A program made the position numbers and the translations under genes. From Epinephelus fuscoguttatus (lineage: Eukaryota > Chordata > Actinopteri > Perciformes > Serranidae), in the NCBI RefSeq assembly GCF_011397635.1, contig NC_064767.1, positions 677,001-741,000 on the forward strand: 64,000 nucleotides of DNA. The letters are read 5' to 3'. Under the pieces are notes generated by a model. That model had not been told where the DNA came from. It made no database searches and saw nothing but the letters and a program-made list of their open reading frames with translations. This document shows positions 1 through 14,800 of the stretch, piece by piece (position 1 is the stretch's first letter; each line of letters starts with the position of its first letter).

Positions 1-934
1 CTAACGTCCTCCTGTCTGTGTGTCTAACGTCCTCCTGTCTGTGTGTCTAACGTCCTCCTGTCTGTGTCTCTAACGTCCTCCTGTCTGTGTCTCTAACGTC
101 CACCTGTCTGTGTGTCTAACGTCCTCCTGTCTGTGTCTCTAACGTCCTCCTGTCTGTCTCTAACGTCCTCCTGTCTGTGTCTCTAACGTCCTCCTGTCTG
201 TGTGTCTAACGTCCACCTGTCTGTGTCTCTAACGTCCTCCTGTCTGTGTGTCTAACGTCCACCTGTCTGTGTCTAACGTCCTCCTGTCTGTGTGTCTAAC
301 GTCCACCTGTCTGTGTCTCTAACGTCCTCCTGTCTGTGTGTCTAACGTCCACCTGTCTGTGTGTCTAACGTCCTCCTGTCTGTGTCTCTAACGTCCTCCT
401 GTCTGTGTGTCTAACGTCCTCCTGTCTGTGTGTCTAACGTCCACCTGTCTGTGTGTCTAACGTCCTCCTGTCTGTGTCTCTAACGTCCTCCTGTCTGTGT
501 GTCTAACGTCCTCCTGTCTGTGTGTCTAACGTCCTCCTGTCTGTGTCTCTAACGTCCTCCTGTCTGTGTCTCTAACGTCCTCCTGTCTGTGTGTCTAACG
601 TCCTCCTGTCTGTGTGTCTAACGTCCTCCTGTCTGTGTGTCTAACGTCCTCCTGTCTGTGTGTCTAACGTCCACCTGTCTGTGTGTCTAACGTCCTCCTG
701 TCTGTGTGTCTAACGTCCTCCTGTCTGTGTGTCTAACGTCCTCCTGTCTGTGTGTCTAACGTCCTCCTGTCTGTGTCTCTAACGTCCTCCTGTCTGTGTG
801 TCTAACGTCCTCCTGTCTGTGTCTCTAACGTCCTCCTGTCTGTGTGTCTAACGTCCTCCTGTCTGTGTCTCTAACGTCCTCCTGTCTGTGTGTCTAACGT
901 CCTCCTGTCTGTGTGTCTAACGTCCTCCTGTCTG
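1..934. repeat. 23-bp minisatellite (CTAACGTCCTCCTGTCTGTGTGT)n
   Basis: About 40 tandem copies of a roughly 23-bp unit beginning CTAACGTCCTCC, with variants (GTGTCT for GTGTGT, CCACC for CCTCC, some 19-21 bp units). The array starts before the window and ends a few bases before the polypyrimidine tract and acceptor of the CUL9 exon at 951. The array is itself pyrimidine-rich and runs directly into the 3' splice site. Confidence 0.95.
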
Positions 935-950
935 TCCCTGTGTCCCTCAG

Positions 951-2038
951 GTCAGTCCATGTACGGTCTGAGTCACTCGAAACCGCGGCGGCTGCAGTGG
1001 ACGTGGCTCGGTCACGCTGAGCTGCAGCTCGGCTGTTGGACGCTTCACGTGTCGACGCTGCAGATGTTCATCCTGCTGCACTTCAACACGCAGCAGGTCC
1101 GTACGTATGACACCATACATGACACAGACTGATGGCGTGCTGCCTTCACTGACCTTGGTGTCTCTCTGCAGGAGGTTCCAGTGGACGCTCTGCTGCAGGC
1201 GACGGGCCTGTCAGCCGCCTTCATGCTACACGCTCTGCTGCCGCTCATCAGCGAGGACGGACCGCTGACTTGCAGCCGGCCGGAGGAGCCCAGCCAGGGT
1301 CAGTCACATGGCCAGCACGCCGCTAACCTACATCCTCCTCCACCTCCTCCTCCTCTCTGACTCTCCCCTCTGTCTGCTCCCAGGTGTGTTACAGCTGAAC
1401 CAGCAGGTGGTGTCCTGCAGTCAGGACGGCGTCCCCATGTCCCTCCAGCTGCTGCCCAGACAGACGTACCTGAACGTGGACGAGGACGCGGCGGGCACGC
1501 TGGAGAGGAAGAGGAACTACATCTACTGTCTGATCGTCCACATCATGAAGCAGGAGAAAGAGATGCACATCGACAACCTCGTCTTCAAGGTCAGAGGACG
1601 CCACAGAGACGTTGTCCCTTTAAGACACAGAGACACACTGAGACACATCTTCCTCCCCTTCCTCTTCACTGCGATGATGTCATACAGCATGACCTCTCAT
1701 CGTCTCTAACGTCCATAAGTCCACTCAGGACAGTAAAGAGGGACACTGTCCAATCACGTCTCTGTCTGCTCTCGTCTCCTCTAGGTTCTGGACTCGTGTC
1801 AGAAACAGGAATCGTCACGCTCTCCAGGCGCCGGGCGGTTCAGCTGCAGCACCAGCGACGTGCTCTCCTGCATCATGCACGTCATCAGCAAAGGCTGCGT
1901 CCGACGCAACGAGGACAACCCGCACATCGTGGAGTTCCTGCCGGAGGACCCGTCCACTCCGCAGAAAGGACAGGCCCAGTTCTCCTTCAGCCGGACCGAG
2001 GTCAGGAAGGATGCGGCGGACTGCAGGGCCGACATCAG
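951..2038 (+). CDS. cul9: CUL9 exons for cullin C-terminal winged helix and neddylation site
   Basis: Four exons (951-1096, 1172-1298, 1384-1589, 1785-2038) encode the end of the cullin homology region. The third carries the motif [17 protein letters not shown]. This corresponds to the conserved cullin neddylation segment (I-V-x-I-M-K), with the Lys of IMK as the expected NEDD8 acceptor. The segment [20 protein letters not shown] resembles the winged-helix part just upstream in other cullins. The fourth exon (VLDSCQKQE to RADI) continues the winged-helix B region, where other cullins have their RBX-proximal end. Introns here are 75, 85 and 195 bp, very compact compared with the next intron (3.9 kb). 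Confidence 0.9.
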
Positions 2039-2280
2039 GTGTGACCTCTGACCTCACACACAGTCTGTTCATGTTGTTTAACCTGCTTTAGTTTCTGCAG
2101 CTGTCTTCATCATCTTCATCATCATCACCCTCCTGTTCTCAGTGTTCTTAAAGGACTGTTCCGCTGTTTCTCCTCCTGTTATCGTCCACATATGACATTT
2201 GAAAAACATTCATGACCAGAGGAGCTGAAATAGGAAACTGGGGTTACATTTAGCCAACACACACGTGGTTACGTTTAGCC

Positions 2281-2321
<41 letters not shown>

Positions 2322-2470
2322 TTACGTTTAGCCAACACACACACACACACGGTTACGTTTAGCCAACCCACACACGTGGTTACGTTTAGCCAACACACAC
2401 ACGTGGTTACGTTTAGCCAACACACACACGTGGTTACGTTTAGCCAACACACACGTGGTTACGTTTAGCC

Positions 2471-2507
<37 letters not shown>

Positions 2508-2569
2508 TTACGTTTAGCCAACACACACGTGGTTACATTTAGCCGACACACACGTGGTTACGTTTAGCC

Positions 2570-2604
<35 letters not shown>

Positions 2605-2780
2605 TTACGTTTAGCCAACACACACGTGGTTACATTTAGCCGACACACACGTGGTTACGTTTAGCCAACACACACACACGTGGTTATGTTTAGCCAACAC
2701 ACACACACGTGGTTACGTTTAGCCAACACACACACACGTGGTTACGTTTAGCCAACACACACACGTGGTTACGTTTAGCC

Positions 2781-2832
<52 letters not shown>

Positions 2833-5800
2833 GTTACGTTTAGCCAACACACACGTGGTTACATTTAGCCGACACACACGTGATTACGTTTAGCCAACAC
2901 ACACACATGGTTACGTTTAGCCAACACACACACATGGTTACGTTTAGCCAACACACACACACGTGGTTACGTTTAGCCAACACACACACATGGTTACGTT
3001 TAGCCAACACACACACACACATGGTTACGTTTAGCCAACACACACACGTGGTTACGTTTAGCCAACACACACACACACACACACACACTCACGTGGTTAC
3101 GTTTAGCCAACACACACGTGGTTACATTTAGCCGACACACACGTGGTTACGTTTAGCCAACACACACACGTGGTTACGTTTAGCCAACACACACACGTGG
3201 TTACGTTTAGCCAACCCACACACGTGGTTACGTTTAGCCGACACACGTGGTGACATTTAGCCGACACACACGTGGTTACGTTTAGCCAACACACACACAC
3301 ACGTGTTTATGTTTAGCCGACACACGTGGTGACATTTAGCCGACACACACGTGGTTACGTTTAGCCAACACACACACACGTGGTTACGTTTAGCCAACAC
3401 ACACACGTGGTTACATTTAGCCGACACACACGTGGTTACATTTAGCCGACACACACGTGGTTACGTTTAGCCAACACACACGTGGTTACATTTAGCCGAC
3501 ACACACGTGGTTACGTTTAGCCAACACACACACACGTGGTTATGTTTAGTCAACATGGTTGGGTTTAGGAAAAAAGAACAGGGTTTGGCTTTACAATCTA
3601 ACAGGAGATGAACTGCGGCCTCCTGGGTGAAAGTCGGTGGTTGGTGGACCATCCACCAGTCCAGTTCAGACTGTTGATACTTTTCTCTGACACGTCCTAA
3701 AACAGTTTCATCTCGTTGTGAATCTTTGGTCTGAGCTGTTGGATTCACAAATCCAGGATGCTCGTGTTCTGTAGTCGACACAGAAACGCTTCATGCTGCT
3801 CTGCTGACTAAAAAAGAGAATAATTCTTGACTTGTTGTAAACGTACAGATTTCACTGTGCTAAGCTGCAGCTGGCAGAATTTCGGGAACTGTCTTAATGT
3901 ATTTAACGTTGTTTAATTTACTGTAAGAAACAGACTGAACTGTAACAGGAAGTGTCCTCTGTTCTCTCTCATGAAAACAGCCACTGCTCTGTAACTCCTC
4001 CAAAACACAGAATGTCAAATGTTTAATTTTTTACAAACAGAAAATAAAGATATTAAAACTCTGCTCATTGCATTTGGACTTATTTTGTAATAATTAGGAT
4101 TATCAGTATATTAGACATTCATAAAGTATCAAAATTTAAACTCAAATAAATTCATCCATTTTCATCCTCTTGTCTGAGGCGGGTCTCAGGGGCAGCAGGC
4201 TGAGTGAAGTCCTCCAGACATCCCTCTCCTCAGCAACACTCTGCAGCTCCTCCTGGAGGACCCTGAGGGCCTCCAGTGTGTTCTGGGTCTGCCCCGGGGC
4301 CTCCTACCAGCTGGACCAGGAGGATCCTGATCAGATGTTGAACCACCTCAACATGAAGGAGCAGCGGCTCTACTCCGAGCTCCCTCCAGATGTCTGACTC
4401 CTCCCCCTATCTCTAAGGCTGAGCCCAGACACCCTACAGAGGAAACTCATTTCAGACGCTTGTATCTGTGACCTCATTCTTTCAGTCACTACCCAGAGCT
4501 CATGACCATAGGTGAGGGTTGGGACGCAGATGGACCAGGAAATCTAACGCTTGCCTCCTGGCTCAGCTCCCTCTGAACCACGACAGTTGGCGCAGCGCCC
4601 GCATCACTGCAGATGCCGCACCAAACCACGATCCATCTCACGCTTCATTCTACCCTCACTGTGAACAAGACTCTGAGATACTTGAACTCCTTCTCTTGGG
4701 GCAGTAACTCTCCCAACCCAGAGGGAAACAATCCACCGTTCTCCAGCAGAGAACCATGACCTCAGACTGGGAGGAGCTGACTCTCATCCTGACTGCGTCA
4801 CACTCAAACTGCCCCAGGTCATGCTGGAGGTCACGGTGTGATGAAGCCAACAGAACCACATCATCTGCAACAAGCAGAGACGCAATTCTGAGGTCACCAA
4901 ACTGGACCCCTCCCTCCGCCGGCTGCACCTCGAGATCCTGTCCATGAAGATCACAAACAGGATTGGTGACAAGGGACAACCTTGGCGGAGGCCAACACCC
5001 ACTGAGAACGTGTTTGACTTTTCCCTGAGTATTCGGACACAGCTGTCACTTTGGTCATACAGGGAGTGGATGGCTCGTGTCAATGACCCCAGTACCTCCA
5101 ATTCTCACAGTACCCCCCAAAAGACTCCCTGAGGAACGTAGCCATAAGCCTTCTCCAAGTCCGCAAAGCACATGTAGACTTGATGGACAAACTCCCACGA
5201 CCCCTCCAGCAGCCCTGCGAGGGTAAAGAGCTGCTCCACTGGTCCACCACCAGGACGGGATCCACATCCTCGATAACAGGAGCACACCCTCCGGTCCCCT
5301 TTTTTGAAACCCAAAGTTAACGACAGTCGTCTGTTAGTGTGTACAAATTAATGAAATACAAGCTGATTGAACTGAATAACAAACACAGTCATTGAAATAA
5401 TTTGTAACTCAGTCAACAAAGACATTACCAGACAGAGAAAATATATTCACATATGAAGAGTCTGAAAACACAGTTAGCATGTTAGAGGGTGGGAAGCCAG
5501 CGAGGGATCTCAGCCAAAGGAAACAAACAAACTGATGAGCTCTTTATGAAGCAGGAAGACTGAGTTTTATTTTCATTATTATGAATATTTTGGGGAAAAT
5601 AACCAAGGAAACGAGTGAAAATCAAACTTTATTGAGTTGAACAAACATGATGTGTAAATCTGACGGATTATTTCACCTCTCGTCAGACGGCTCGTCTTCT
5701 TGTCAGGTTTGTTTCATTAGAAAAAGAGGAAAATGTTCATTTTGTTTAAGTGAAAACAAAACATTAAATTATTAACGTGGAGCAGCCGGAGGTCAGTGAA

Positions 5801-8800
5801 GTTTAATTTTATGCTAACAGGAGTTATTTCCAGAAATTAAACCAGTCATGAATTAAATTAAAATGTCCATGCTGCTGTCTCAGATCATCACTCTATCATC
5901 TGTGTTTTTTGCAGTCTGATGTCGGCACCGAGGCGGTTCGAGGACGGCGTTCTGGACGCGGTCCTGTTCTCGATGGGTCGGACGATGACGCAGGAAGAAG
6001 TTCGTCAGCTGATGCAGAGGACGGTCCAACAGGTGAGACTGTTGTGTCAATAAAGTTTAATTTGAAACGAGCATCTGGGGGAGAAGTAGTGCAGAGACAG
6101 AGATGGCGCTATAGAGCCTCTACGACTTCACGTCTTTTTGCCGCCTTTGTATTTTTACACAGAACCAAAAGGCGGTGTCATAAACTTTCGTCCATGTGAC
6201 GTCAGTCAGGAAGTTTGAGTTCTCACTCTGGGTGTAGTTACGTTTAAAGCCACACTACATAGGGACGTGTGTTATCTACGATGTATGGAGGTGCCAGCGT
6301 AGTAAAAGGATGTTAAGTTGCTGTGTGAAGCATTAGCTAACTAACATTAGCTTTGACAAAGCTAACTACCAATGACCTGACGACAAAACACATCACAATA
6401 ACTCTGTGACATGAAATCAAACACGAACATTAACAAAGGTGTAACAGTCCTGTTTAGCCTGAACTGTTGTTCTGATGCTGCGCCCAGTTTTTACGTTACC
6501 AGTCCATGAACAGAGGGAAGAGCTGGTTTATCTGTGCTGCTTGTTAGTTGGTGTTTTTCCATCGCGGATGAGTGAAGCTGACAGAAGTTTGGTTCCTGAT
6601 GCAGTGAGTCTGTGCTGTGTTGCAGCAGTGGTCTTTGTCCTTAGAGAGTTAGCAGCTTGGCGCTAACAGAAAACAACTACAAAGAGACACAACATGACCA
6701 CAAAGAGACACAACATGACCACAAAGAGACACAGAATGACCACAAAGAGATACAACATGACCACAAAGAGATACAACATGACCACAAAGAGACACAGAAC
6801 GACCACAAAGAGATACAACATGACCACAAAGAGATACAACATGACCACAAAGAGACACAACATGACCACAAAGAGATACAACATGACCACAAAGAGATAC
6901 AACATGACCACAAAGAGACACAGAACGACCACAGACACAGAACGACCACAAAGAGACACAACATGACCACAAAGAGACACAACATGACCACAAAGAGACA
7001 CAGAACGACCACAAAGAGACACAACATGACCACAAAGAGACACATTATCCAAGTTTTTCTTGTCTGTCTGTGTCCCCTCAGGTCTCAGGGACACTCAGTC
7101 TGGACCTGGACCGAGCTGAGCACCTCCTGGTCCACTGTAAGTGGAATGTGGACCTGCTGGTGCAGCGTTACACCGACGACCCGGACGCCCTCATCATGGC
7201 CGCCGGGATCAAGTCCAGAAACCCGCAGCCGCCGCCGAGCCCCGCCTCCACCTGCCCCGTCTGCCTGAGTCCCCGCCCCCCACCCACAGAGCCCGTTGCC
7301 TCACTGAGCTGCCAGCACTACTGCTGCAGGGTCAGGCCCTGCCCCCTCATCAATACTGATACTGATTATTGATTATTGATCTCTGTGTGACAGTCGTGCT
7401 GGTTATTGATTATTGATCTCTGTGTGACAGTCGTGCTGGTTATTGATTATTGATCTCTGTGTCACAGTCGTGCTGGCAGGAGTACCTGACGGCGAGGATT
7501 GAACAGAACCTGGTGATGAACTGTAACTGTCCAATCACAGACTGCCAGGCACAGCCCACCTCACGCTTCTTCCTCAGCATCCTAACTGACAAGGACACCA
7601 TCGCCAAGGTAACGCCCCGCCCTCCTTGGTTGGTTACTGTGACAACCTCACAGAGCAATGTGATTAAAACAGCTACAGAAATTGATTATCAGAATAATCA
7701 GACTGATCGATTCACCCCCCCCCCCCAGTATGAGAACGCCCTGCTCCGTGGTTACGTGGAGTGCTGCTCTAACCTGACGTGGTGCACCAACCCTCAGGGC
7801 TGTGATCAGATCCTCTGTAAGGAGAACATGGGCAGTATGGGCACCTGCTCCAAGTGCTGCTGGTCCTCCTGCTTCAGCTGTAACTTCCCAGAGGTCAGAG
7901 GTCACCACACACACGCACACGCACACACACACACAGCTGATGAGGTTTATACCTTCAAACAATATTTTTTAATCCTGATTAATCTCATGTTTAAACTGTT
8001 ATTTTCCATTTGACTTTATGATCGATCAGTGTCAGCGTGGTGTGATGTCACTCTGATGTCACTGTCATGATCGGGTTAATGTGACAGCATCATCACATGT
8101 TACAGTCTCTCTCTGGTTCATACAGGTCCTCTATGTGTCAAACTACTGTCCCCCCGACGGTCCCAACATGTCCACCTGAGGACATCCCCTCATAACATCA
8201 ATGTCACTCTGCAGTTACACCTCCAAAACACGTGTCTGTATCTGGACATGTTTCCCAAACAAATACAACATGCTAATGTTATTAGCACAAGTCAATGGCA
8301 TTTTACAGTGTATAAATGAGCCTAGCAGCTAGCAGAGTTTTTCTCTCCTCACATAAATCCAGGATAAATCACACACAGGTCTGCAGTCACTTGCCCTGTA
8401 GTTAACTCCTTTGATTAAGTTTCATCCTCTTTGGCATCTTTGGCGACGTGCTCGCTCGCTGACATCAGTCTGATCAGCTGCTGCTGTGAGCTCAGCTCGT
8501 AGGTGGAGCTCAGACTCAAAGTAGCAGCATGAGATTTAAAGAACAAAGTGTCATATGTGGACATTAATCACATCATCATGAACACATGAACACTGACGTG
8601 TACAGAACAGTTCTTTAAAGGCTGTTTTCTCAAAACAGATTTTTCTCTGAGTCGTAAATCTCCACCTGAAAATGAGATTTTATTTTTCTGGTTGTTGACA
8701 GTGTTCACTGATTTATGGACTGAAATTAAGAGATGCAGACAATTACTCAAATAAGCACATGTTTATCTAAATAATGTCTTATTTACATGTTTGTTTGTTT

Positions 8801-11800
8801 TTTATATAAAATAATTGTCTGTAAGTCAGTGTTCAGCAGGGACGTTTGATGACATCTGTATGTTATAAATGTTCCTCTGCAGTGTCTCCACTTTATCACC
8901 TCACAGTCTGAGACTCAGATGTTGAGGTGGAGGAGGCGACAGGACAACGTGACATCAATAATACGATGGAAACAACATAAACCCTGAGAAACAGTGTAAA
9001 TAATAAGGTTCATAAACTGAGACAGGTTGGCTGAGCTACAGTCAGAGGCAAATCAGCGACCTTTCTGTCCTGACAGGAGACAGACTCAGAGACTCACAGT
9101 TTGGTCTCTAAAGTCTGTTTCCTGTTTGTGTATGAAATCTCTAAAAGTCGTCGACAGACTTTGAAAACAGCACGTTGACCTTCAGCAGACCGACGTTTGT
9201 ATGCCTCCACACCGGCAACAGCTGCGGCCGGAGGCATCATGTTTTCAGGTTGTCCCTCTGTCCCTCCCTCTGTCCCTCCCTCTGTCTCTCCCTCTGTCTC
9301 TCCCTCTGTCTCTCCCTCTGTCTCTCCCTCTGTCTCTCTGTCCCTCCCTCTGTCCCTCCTTCTGTCTCTCCCTCTGTCCCTCCCTCTGTCTCTCTGTCCC
9401 TCCCTCTGTCCCTCCCTCTGTCTCTCTGTCCCTCCCTCTGTCCCTCCCTCTGTCTCTCTGTCCCTCCCTCTGTCCCTCCTTCTGTCTCTCCCTCTGTCCC
9501 TCTCTCTGTCTCTCTGTCCCTCCCTCTGTCTCTCCCTCTGTCTCTCCTTCTGTCTCTCCCTCTGTCCCTCCCTCTGTCTCTCTGTCCCTCCCTCTGTCCC
9601 TCCCTCTGTCTCTCCTTCTGTCTCTCCTTCTGTCTCTCCCTCTGTCTCTCCCTCTGTCTCTCCTTCTGTCTCTCCCTCTGTCCCTCCCTCTGTCTCTCTG
9701 TCCCTCCCTCTGTCCCTCCCTCTGTCTCTCCCTCTGTCCCTCCCTCTGTCTCTCCCTCTGTCTCTCCCTCTGTCTCTCCCTCTGTCTCTCCCTCTGTCCC
9801 TCCCTCTGTCTCTCTGTCTCTCCCTCTGTCCCTCCCTCTGTCTCTCTGTCCCTCCCTCTGTCTCTCCCTCTGTCTCTCCCTCTGTCCCTCCCTCTGTCTC
9901 TCCCTCTGTCCCTCCCTCTGTCTCTCCCTCTGTCTCTCCTTCTGTCTCTCCCTCTGTCTCTCCTTCTGTCTCTCCCTCTGTCCCTCCCTCTGTCTCTCTG
10001 TCCCTCCCTCTGTCCCTCCCTCTGTCTCTCCCTCTGTCTCTCCCTCTGTCTCTCCTTCTGTCTCTCCCTCTGTCCCTCCCTCTGTCTCTCTGTCCCTCCC
10101 TCTGTCTCTCTGTCCCTCCCTCTGTCCCTCCCTCTGTCTCTCCCTCTGTCCCTCCCTCTGTCTCTCTGTCTCTCCCTCTGTCTCTCCCTCTGTCCCTCCC
10201 TCTGTCTCTCCCTCTGTCTCTCCTTCTGTCCCTCCCTCTGTCTCTCCCTCTGTCTCTCCCTCTGTCTCTCTGTCCCTCCCTCTGTCTCTCCCTCTGTCCC
10301 TCCCTCTGTCTCTCCCTCTGTCCCTCCCTCTGTCTCTCTGTCCCTCCCTCTGTCCCTCCCTCTGTCCCTCCCTCTGTCTCTCCCTCTGTCTCTCCCTCTG
10401 TCTCTCCCTCTGTCCCTCCCTCTGTCTCTCCCTCTGTCTCTCTGTCCCTCCCTCTGTCTCTCCCTCTGTCCCTCCCTCTGTCTCTCCCTCTGTCCCTCCC
10501 TCTGTCCCTCCTTCTGTCTCTCCCTCTGTCCCTCCCTCTGTCCCTCCCTCTGTCCCTCCCTCTGTCTCTCCCTCTGTCTCTCCCTCTGTCTCTCCCTCTG
10601 TCTCTCCCTCTGTCTCTCCCTCTGTCTCTCCCTCTGTCCCTCCTTCTGTCCCTCCTTCTGTCTCTCCTTCTGTCTCTCCCTCTGTCTCTCCCTCTGTCCC
10701 TCCCTCTGTCTCTCTGTCCCTCCCTCTGGGTGAGCTGGTGGGCGGAGTCATACAGCCACAGGGTGGTGACTCAAGTGTTGTTTTTATGGTTGATGACCCC
10801 CCCCCCCCCCCCCTCAGGCCCATTACCCAGCCAGCTGCAGCCACATGTCTCAGTGGATGGATGATGGAGGATATTATGAAGGGATGAACATGGAGGCTCA
10901 GAGCAAACACCTCGCCAAGCTCATCTCCAAACGCTGCCCGAGCTGCCAGGCTCAGATCGAGAAGAACGAAGGCTGTCTGCAGTACGTAGACCCTGCTGCA
11001 CCTCCTGCTACACCTCCTCACACCTACACCTACTGCTGCACCTCCTGCTACACCTCCTCACACTTACACCTACTGTTACACCTCCTGCTACACCTCCTCA
11101 CACTTACACCTACTGCTACACCTACACCTACTGTTACACCTCCTGCTACACCTCCTCACACTTACACCTACTGTTACACCTCCTGCTACACCTCCTCACA
11201 CTTACACCTACTGTTACACCTCCTGCTACACCTCCTCACACTTACACCTACTGCTACACCTACACCTACTGTTACACCTCCTGCTACACCTCCTCACACT
11301 TACACCTACTGTTACACCTCCTGCTACACCTCCTCATACTTACACCTACTGTTACACCTCCTGCTACACCTCCTCACACTTACACCTACTGCTACACCTA
11401 CACCTACTGTTACACCTCCTGCTACACCTCCTCATACTTACACCTACTGTTACACCTCCTGCTACACCTCCTCATACTTACACCTACTGTTACACCTCCT
11501 GCTACACCTCCTCATACTTACACCTACTGTTACACCTCCTGCTACACCTCCTCACACTTACACCTACTGTTACACCTCCTGCTACACCTCCTCATACTTA
11601 CACCTACTGTTACACCTCCTGCTACACCTCCTCACACTTACACCTACTGCTACACCTCCTGCTACACCTCCTCACACTTACACCTACTGCTACACCTCCT
11701 GCTACACCTCCTGCTACACCTCCTCACACTTACACCTACTGCTACACCTACACCTACTGTTACACCTCCTGCTACACCTCCTCATACTTACACCTACTGT

Positions 11801-14800
11801 TACACCTCCTGCTACACCTCCTCACACTTACACCTACTGCTACACCTACACCTACTGTTACACCTCCTGCTACACCTCCTCACACTTACACCTACTGTTA
11901 CACCTCCTGCTACACCTCCTCATACTTACACCTACTGTTACACCTCCTGCTACACCTCCTCATACTTACACCTACTGTTACACCTCCTGCTACACCTCCT
12001 CACACTTACACCTACTGCTACACCTACACCTACTGTTACACCTCCTGCTACACCTCCTCATACTTACACCTACTGTTACACCTCCTGCTACACCTCCTCA
12101 TACTTACACCTACTGTTACACCTCCTGCTACACCTCCTCACACTTACACCTACTGTTACACCTCCTGCTACACCTCCTCATACTTACACCTACTGTTACA
12201 CCTCCTGCTACACCTCCTCACACTTACACCTACTGCTACACCTCCTGCTACACCTCCTCACACTTACACCTACTGCTACACCTCTGCTACACCTCCTGCT
12301 ACACCTCCTCACACTTACACCTACTGCTACACCTACACCTACTGTTACACCTCCTGCTACACCTCCTCATACTTACACCTACTGTTACACCTCCTCACAC
12401 CTACACCTCCTGTTACACCTCCTCACACTTACACCTACTGTTACACCTCCTCACACTTACACCTCCTGTTACACCTCCTCACACTTACACCTCCTGTTAC
12501 ACCTCCTCACACTTACACCTACTGTTACACCTCCTCACACTTACACCTCCTGTTACACCTCCTCACACCTACACCTCCTGTTACACCTCCTCACACCTAC
12601 ACCTCCTGTTACACCTCCTCACACTTACACCTACTGTTACACCTCCTCACACTTACACCTCCTGTTACACCTCCTCACACTTACACCTCCTGTTACACCT
12701 CCTCACACCTACACCTCCTGTTACACCTCCTCACACTTACACCTCCTGTTACACCTCCTCACACTTACACCTACTGTTACACCTCCTCACACTTACACCT
12801 CCTGTTACACCTCCTACCTACTGTTACACCTCCTCACACTTACACCTACTGTTACACCTCCTGCTCACACCTCACACTCACCTACTGCTACACCTCCTCA
12901 CACTTACACCTCCTGTTACACCTCCTCACACTACACCTCCTGCTACACCTCCTCACACTTACACCTCCTGTTACACCTCCTCCTCACACCTACACCTCCT
13001 CACACTTACACCTACTGCTACACCTACACCTACTGTTACACCTCCTCACTACACCTCCTCACACCTTACACCTACTGTTACACCTCCTGCTACACCTCCT
13101 CACACTTCCACATACTGTTACACCTCCTGCTACACCTACTCACACTTAGACAGACGGCTACACGTACACCTACTGTTACACCTCCTGCTACACCTCCTCA
13201 CACTTACACCTACTGTTACACCTCCTGCTACACCTCCTCATACTTACACCTACTGTTACACCTCCTGCTACACCTCTCATCATACTGTTACACCTACTGT
13301 TACACCTCCTGCTACACCTCTCCTCACACTTACACCTACTGCTACACCTACTGTTACACCTCCTGCTACACCTCCTCATACTTACACCTACTGTTACACC
13401 TCCTGCTACACCTCCTCATACTTACACCTACTGTTACACCTCCTGCTACACCTCCTCATACTTACACCTCCTGCACTGTTACACCTCCTGCTACACCTCA
13501 CACCTACTGTTACACCTCCTGCTACACCTCCTCATACTTACACCTACTGTTACACCTCCTGCTACACCTCCTCACACTTACACCTACTGTTACACCTCCT
13601 GCTACACCTCCTGCTACACCTCCTCACACTTACACCTACTGCTACACCTACAGCTACACCTCCTGCTACCCTACACCTACTGTTACACCTCCTGCTACAC
13701 CTCCTCATACTTACACCTACTGTTACACCTCCTGCTACACCTCCTCACACTTACACCTACTGCTACACCTACACCTACTGTTACACCTCCTGCTACACCT
13801 CCTCACACTTACACCTACTGTTACACCTCCTGCTACACCTCCTCATACTTACACCTACTGTTACACCTCCTGCTACACCTCCTCATACTTACACCTACTG
13901 TTACACCTCCTGCTACACCTCCTCACCTACACACCTACACCTACTGTTACACCTCCTGCTACACCTCCTCATACTTACACCTACTGTTACACCTCCTGCT
14001 ACACCTCCTCATACTTACACCTACTGTTACACCTCCTGCTACACCTCCTCACACTTACACCTACTGTTACACCTCCTGCTACACCTCCTCATACTTACAC
14101 CTACTGTTACACCTCCTGCTACACCTCCTCACACTTACACCTACTGCTACACCTCCTGCTACACCTCCTCACACTTACACCTACTGCTACACCTCCTGCT
14201 ACACCTCCTGCTACACCTCCTCACACTTACACCTACTGCTACACCTACACCTACTGTTACACCTCCTGCTACACCTCCTCATACTTACACCTACTGTTAC
14301 ACCTCCTCACACCTACACCTCCTGTTACACCTCCTCACACTTACACCTACTGTTACACCTCCTCACACTTACACCTCCTGTTACACCTCCTCACACTTAC
14401 ACCTCCTGTTACACCTCCTCACACTTACACCTACTGTTACACCTCCTCACACTTACACCTCCTGTTACACCTCCTCACACCTACACCTCCTGTTACACCT
14501 CCTCACACCCACACCTCCTGTTACACCTCCTCACACCCACACCTCCTGTTACACCTCCTCACACTTACACCTACTGTTACACCTCCTCACACTTACACCT
14601 CCTGTTACACCTCCTCACACTTACACCTCCTGTTACACCTCCTCACACCTACACCTCCTGTTACACCTCCTCACACTTACACCTCCTCACACCTACACCT
14701 CCTGCTACACCTCCTCACACTTACACCTACTGTTACACCTCCTCACACTTACACCTACTGTTACACCTCCTCACACTTACACCTCCTGCTACACCTCCTC

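Noticed and set aside
1..934. Possible CRISPR array because of regular short repeats
   Set aside because: The repeats are directly adjacent with no unique spacers, in an intron-containing animal gene.
6657..7268. MTTKRHN heptapeptide repeat frames on both strands
   Set aside because: A 21-bp repeat keeps several frames open. The array is intronic and ends at a CUL9 acceptor.
9175..11021. Very long open frames in three + frames and one - frame (500-594 residues)
   Set aside because: They are products of the stop-free 12-bp CTCTGTCTCTCC repeat. All frames are open at once, and they enter and leave with the array.
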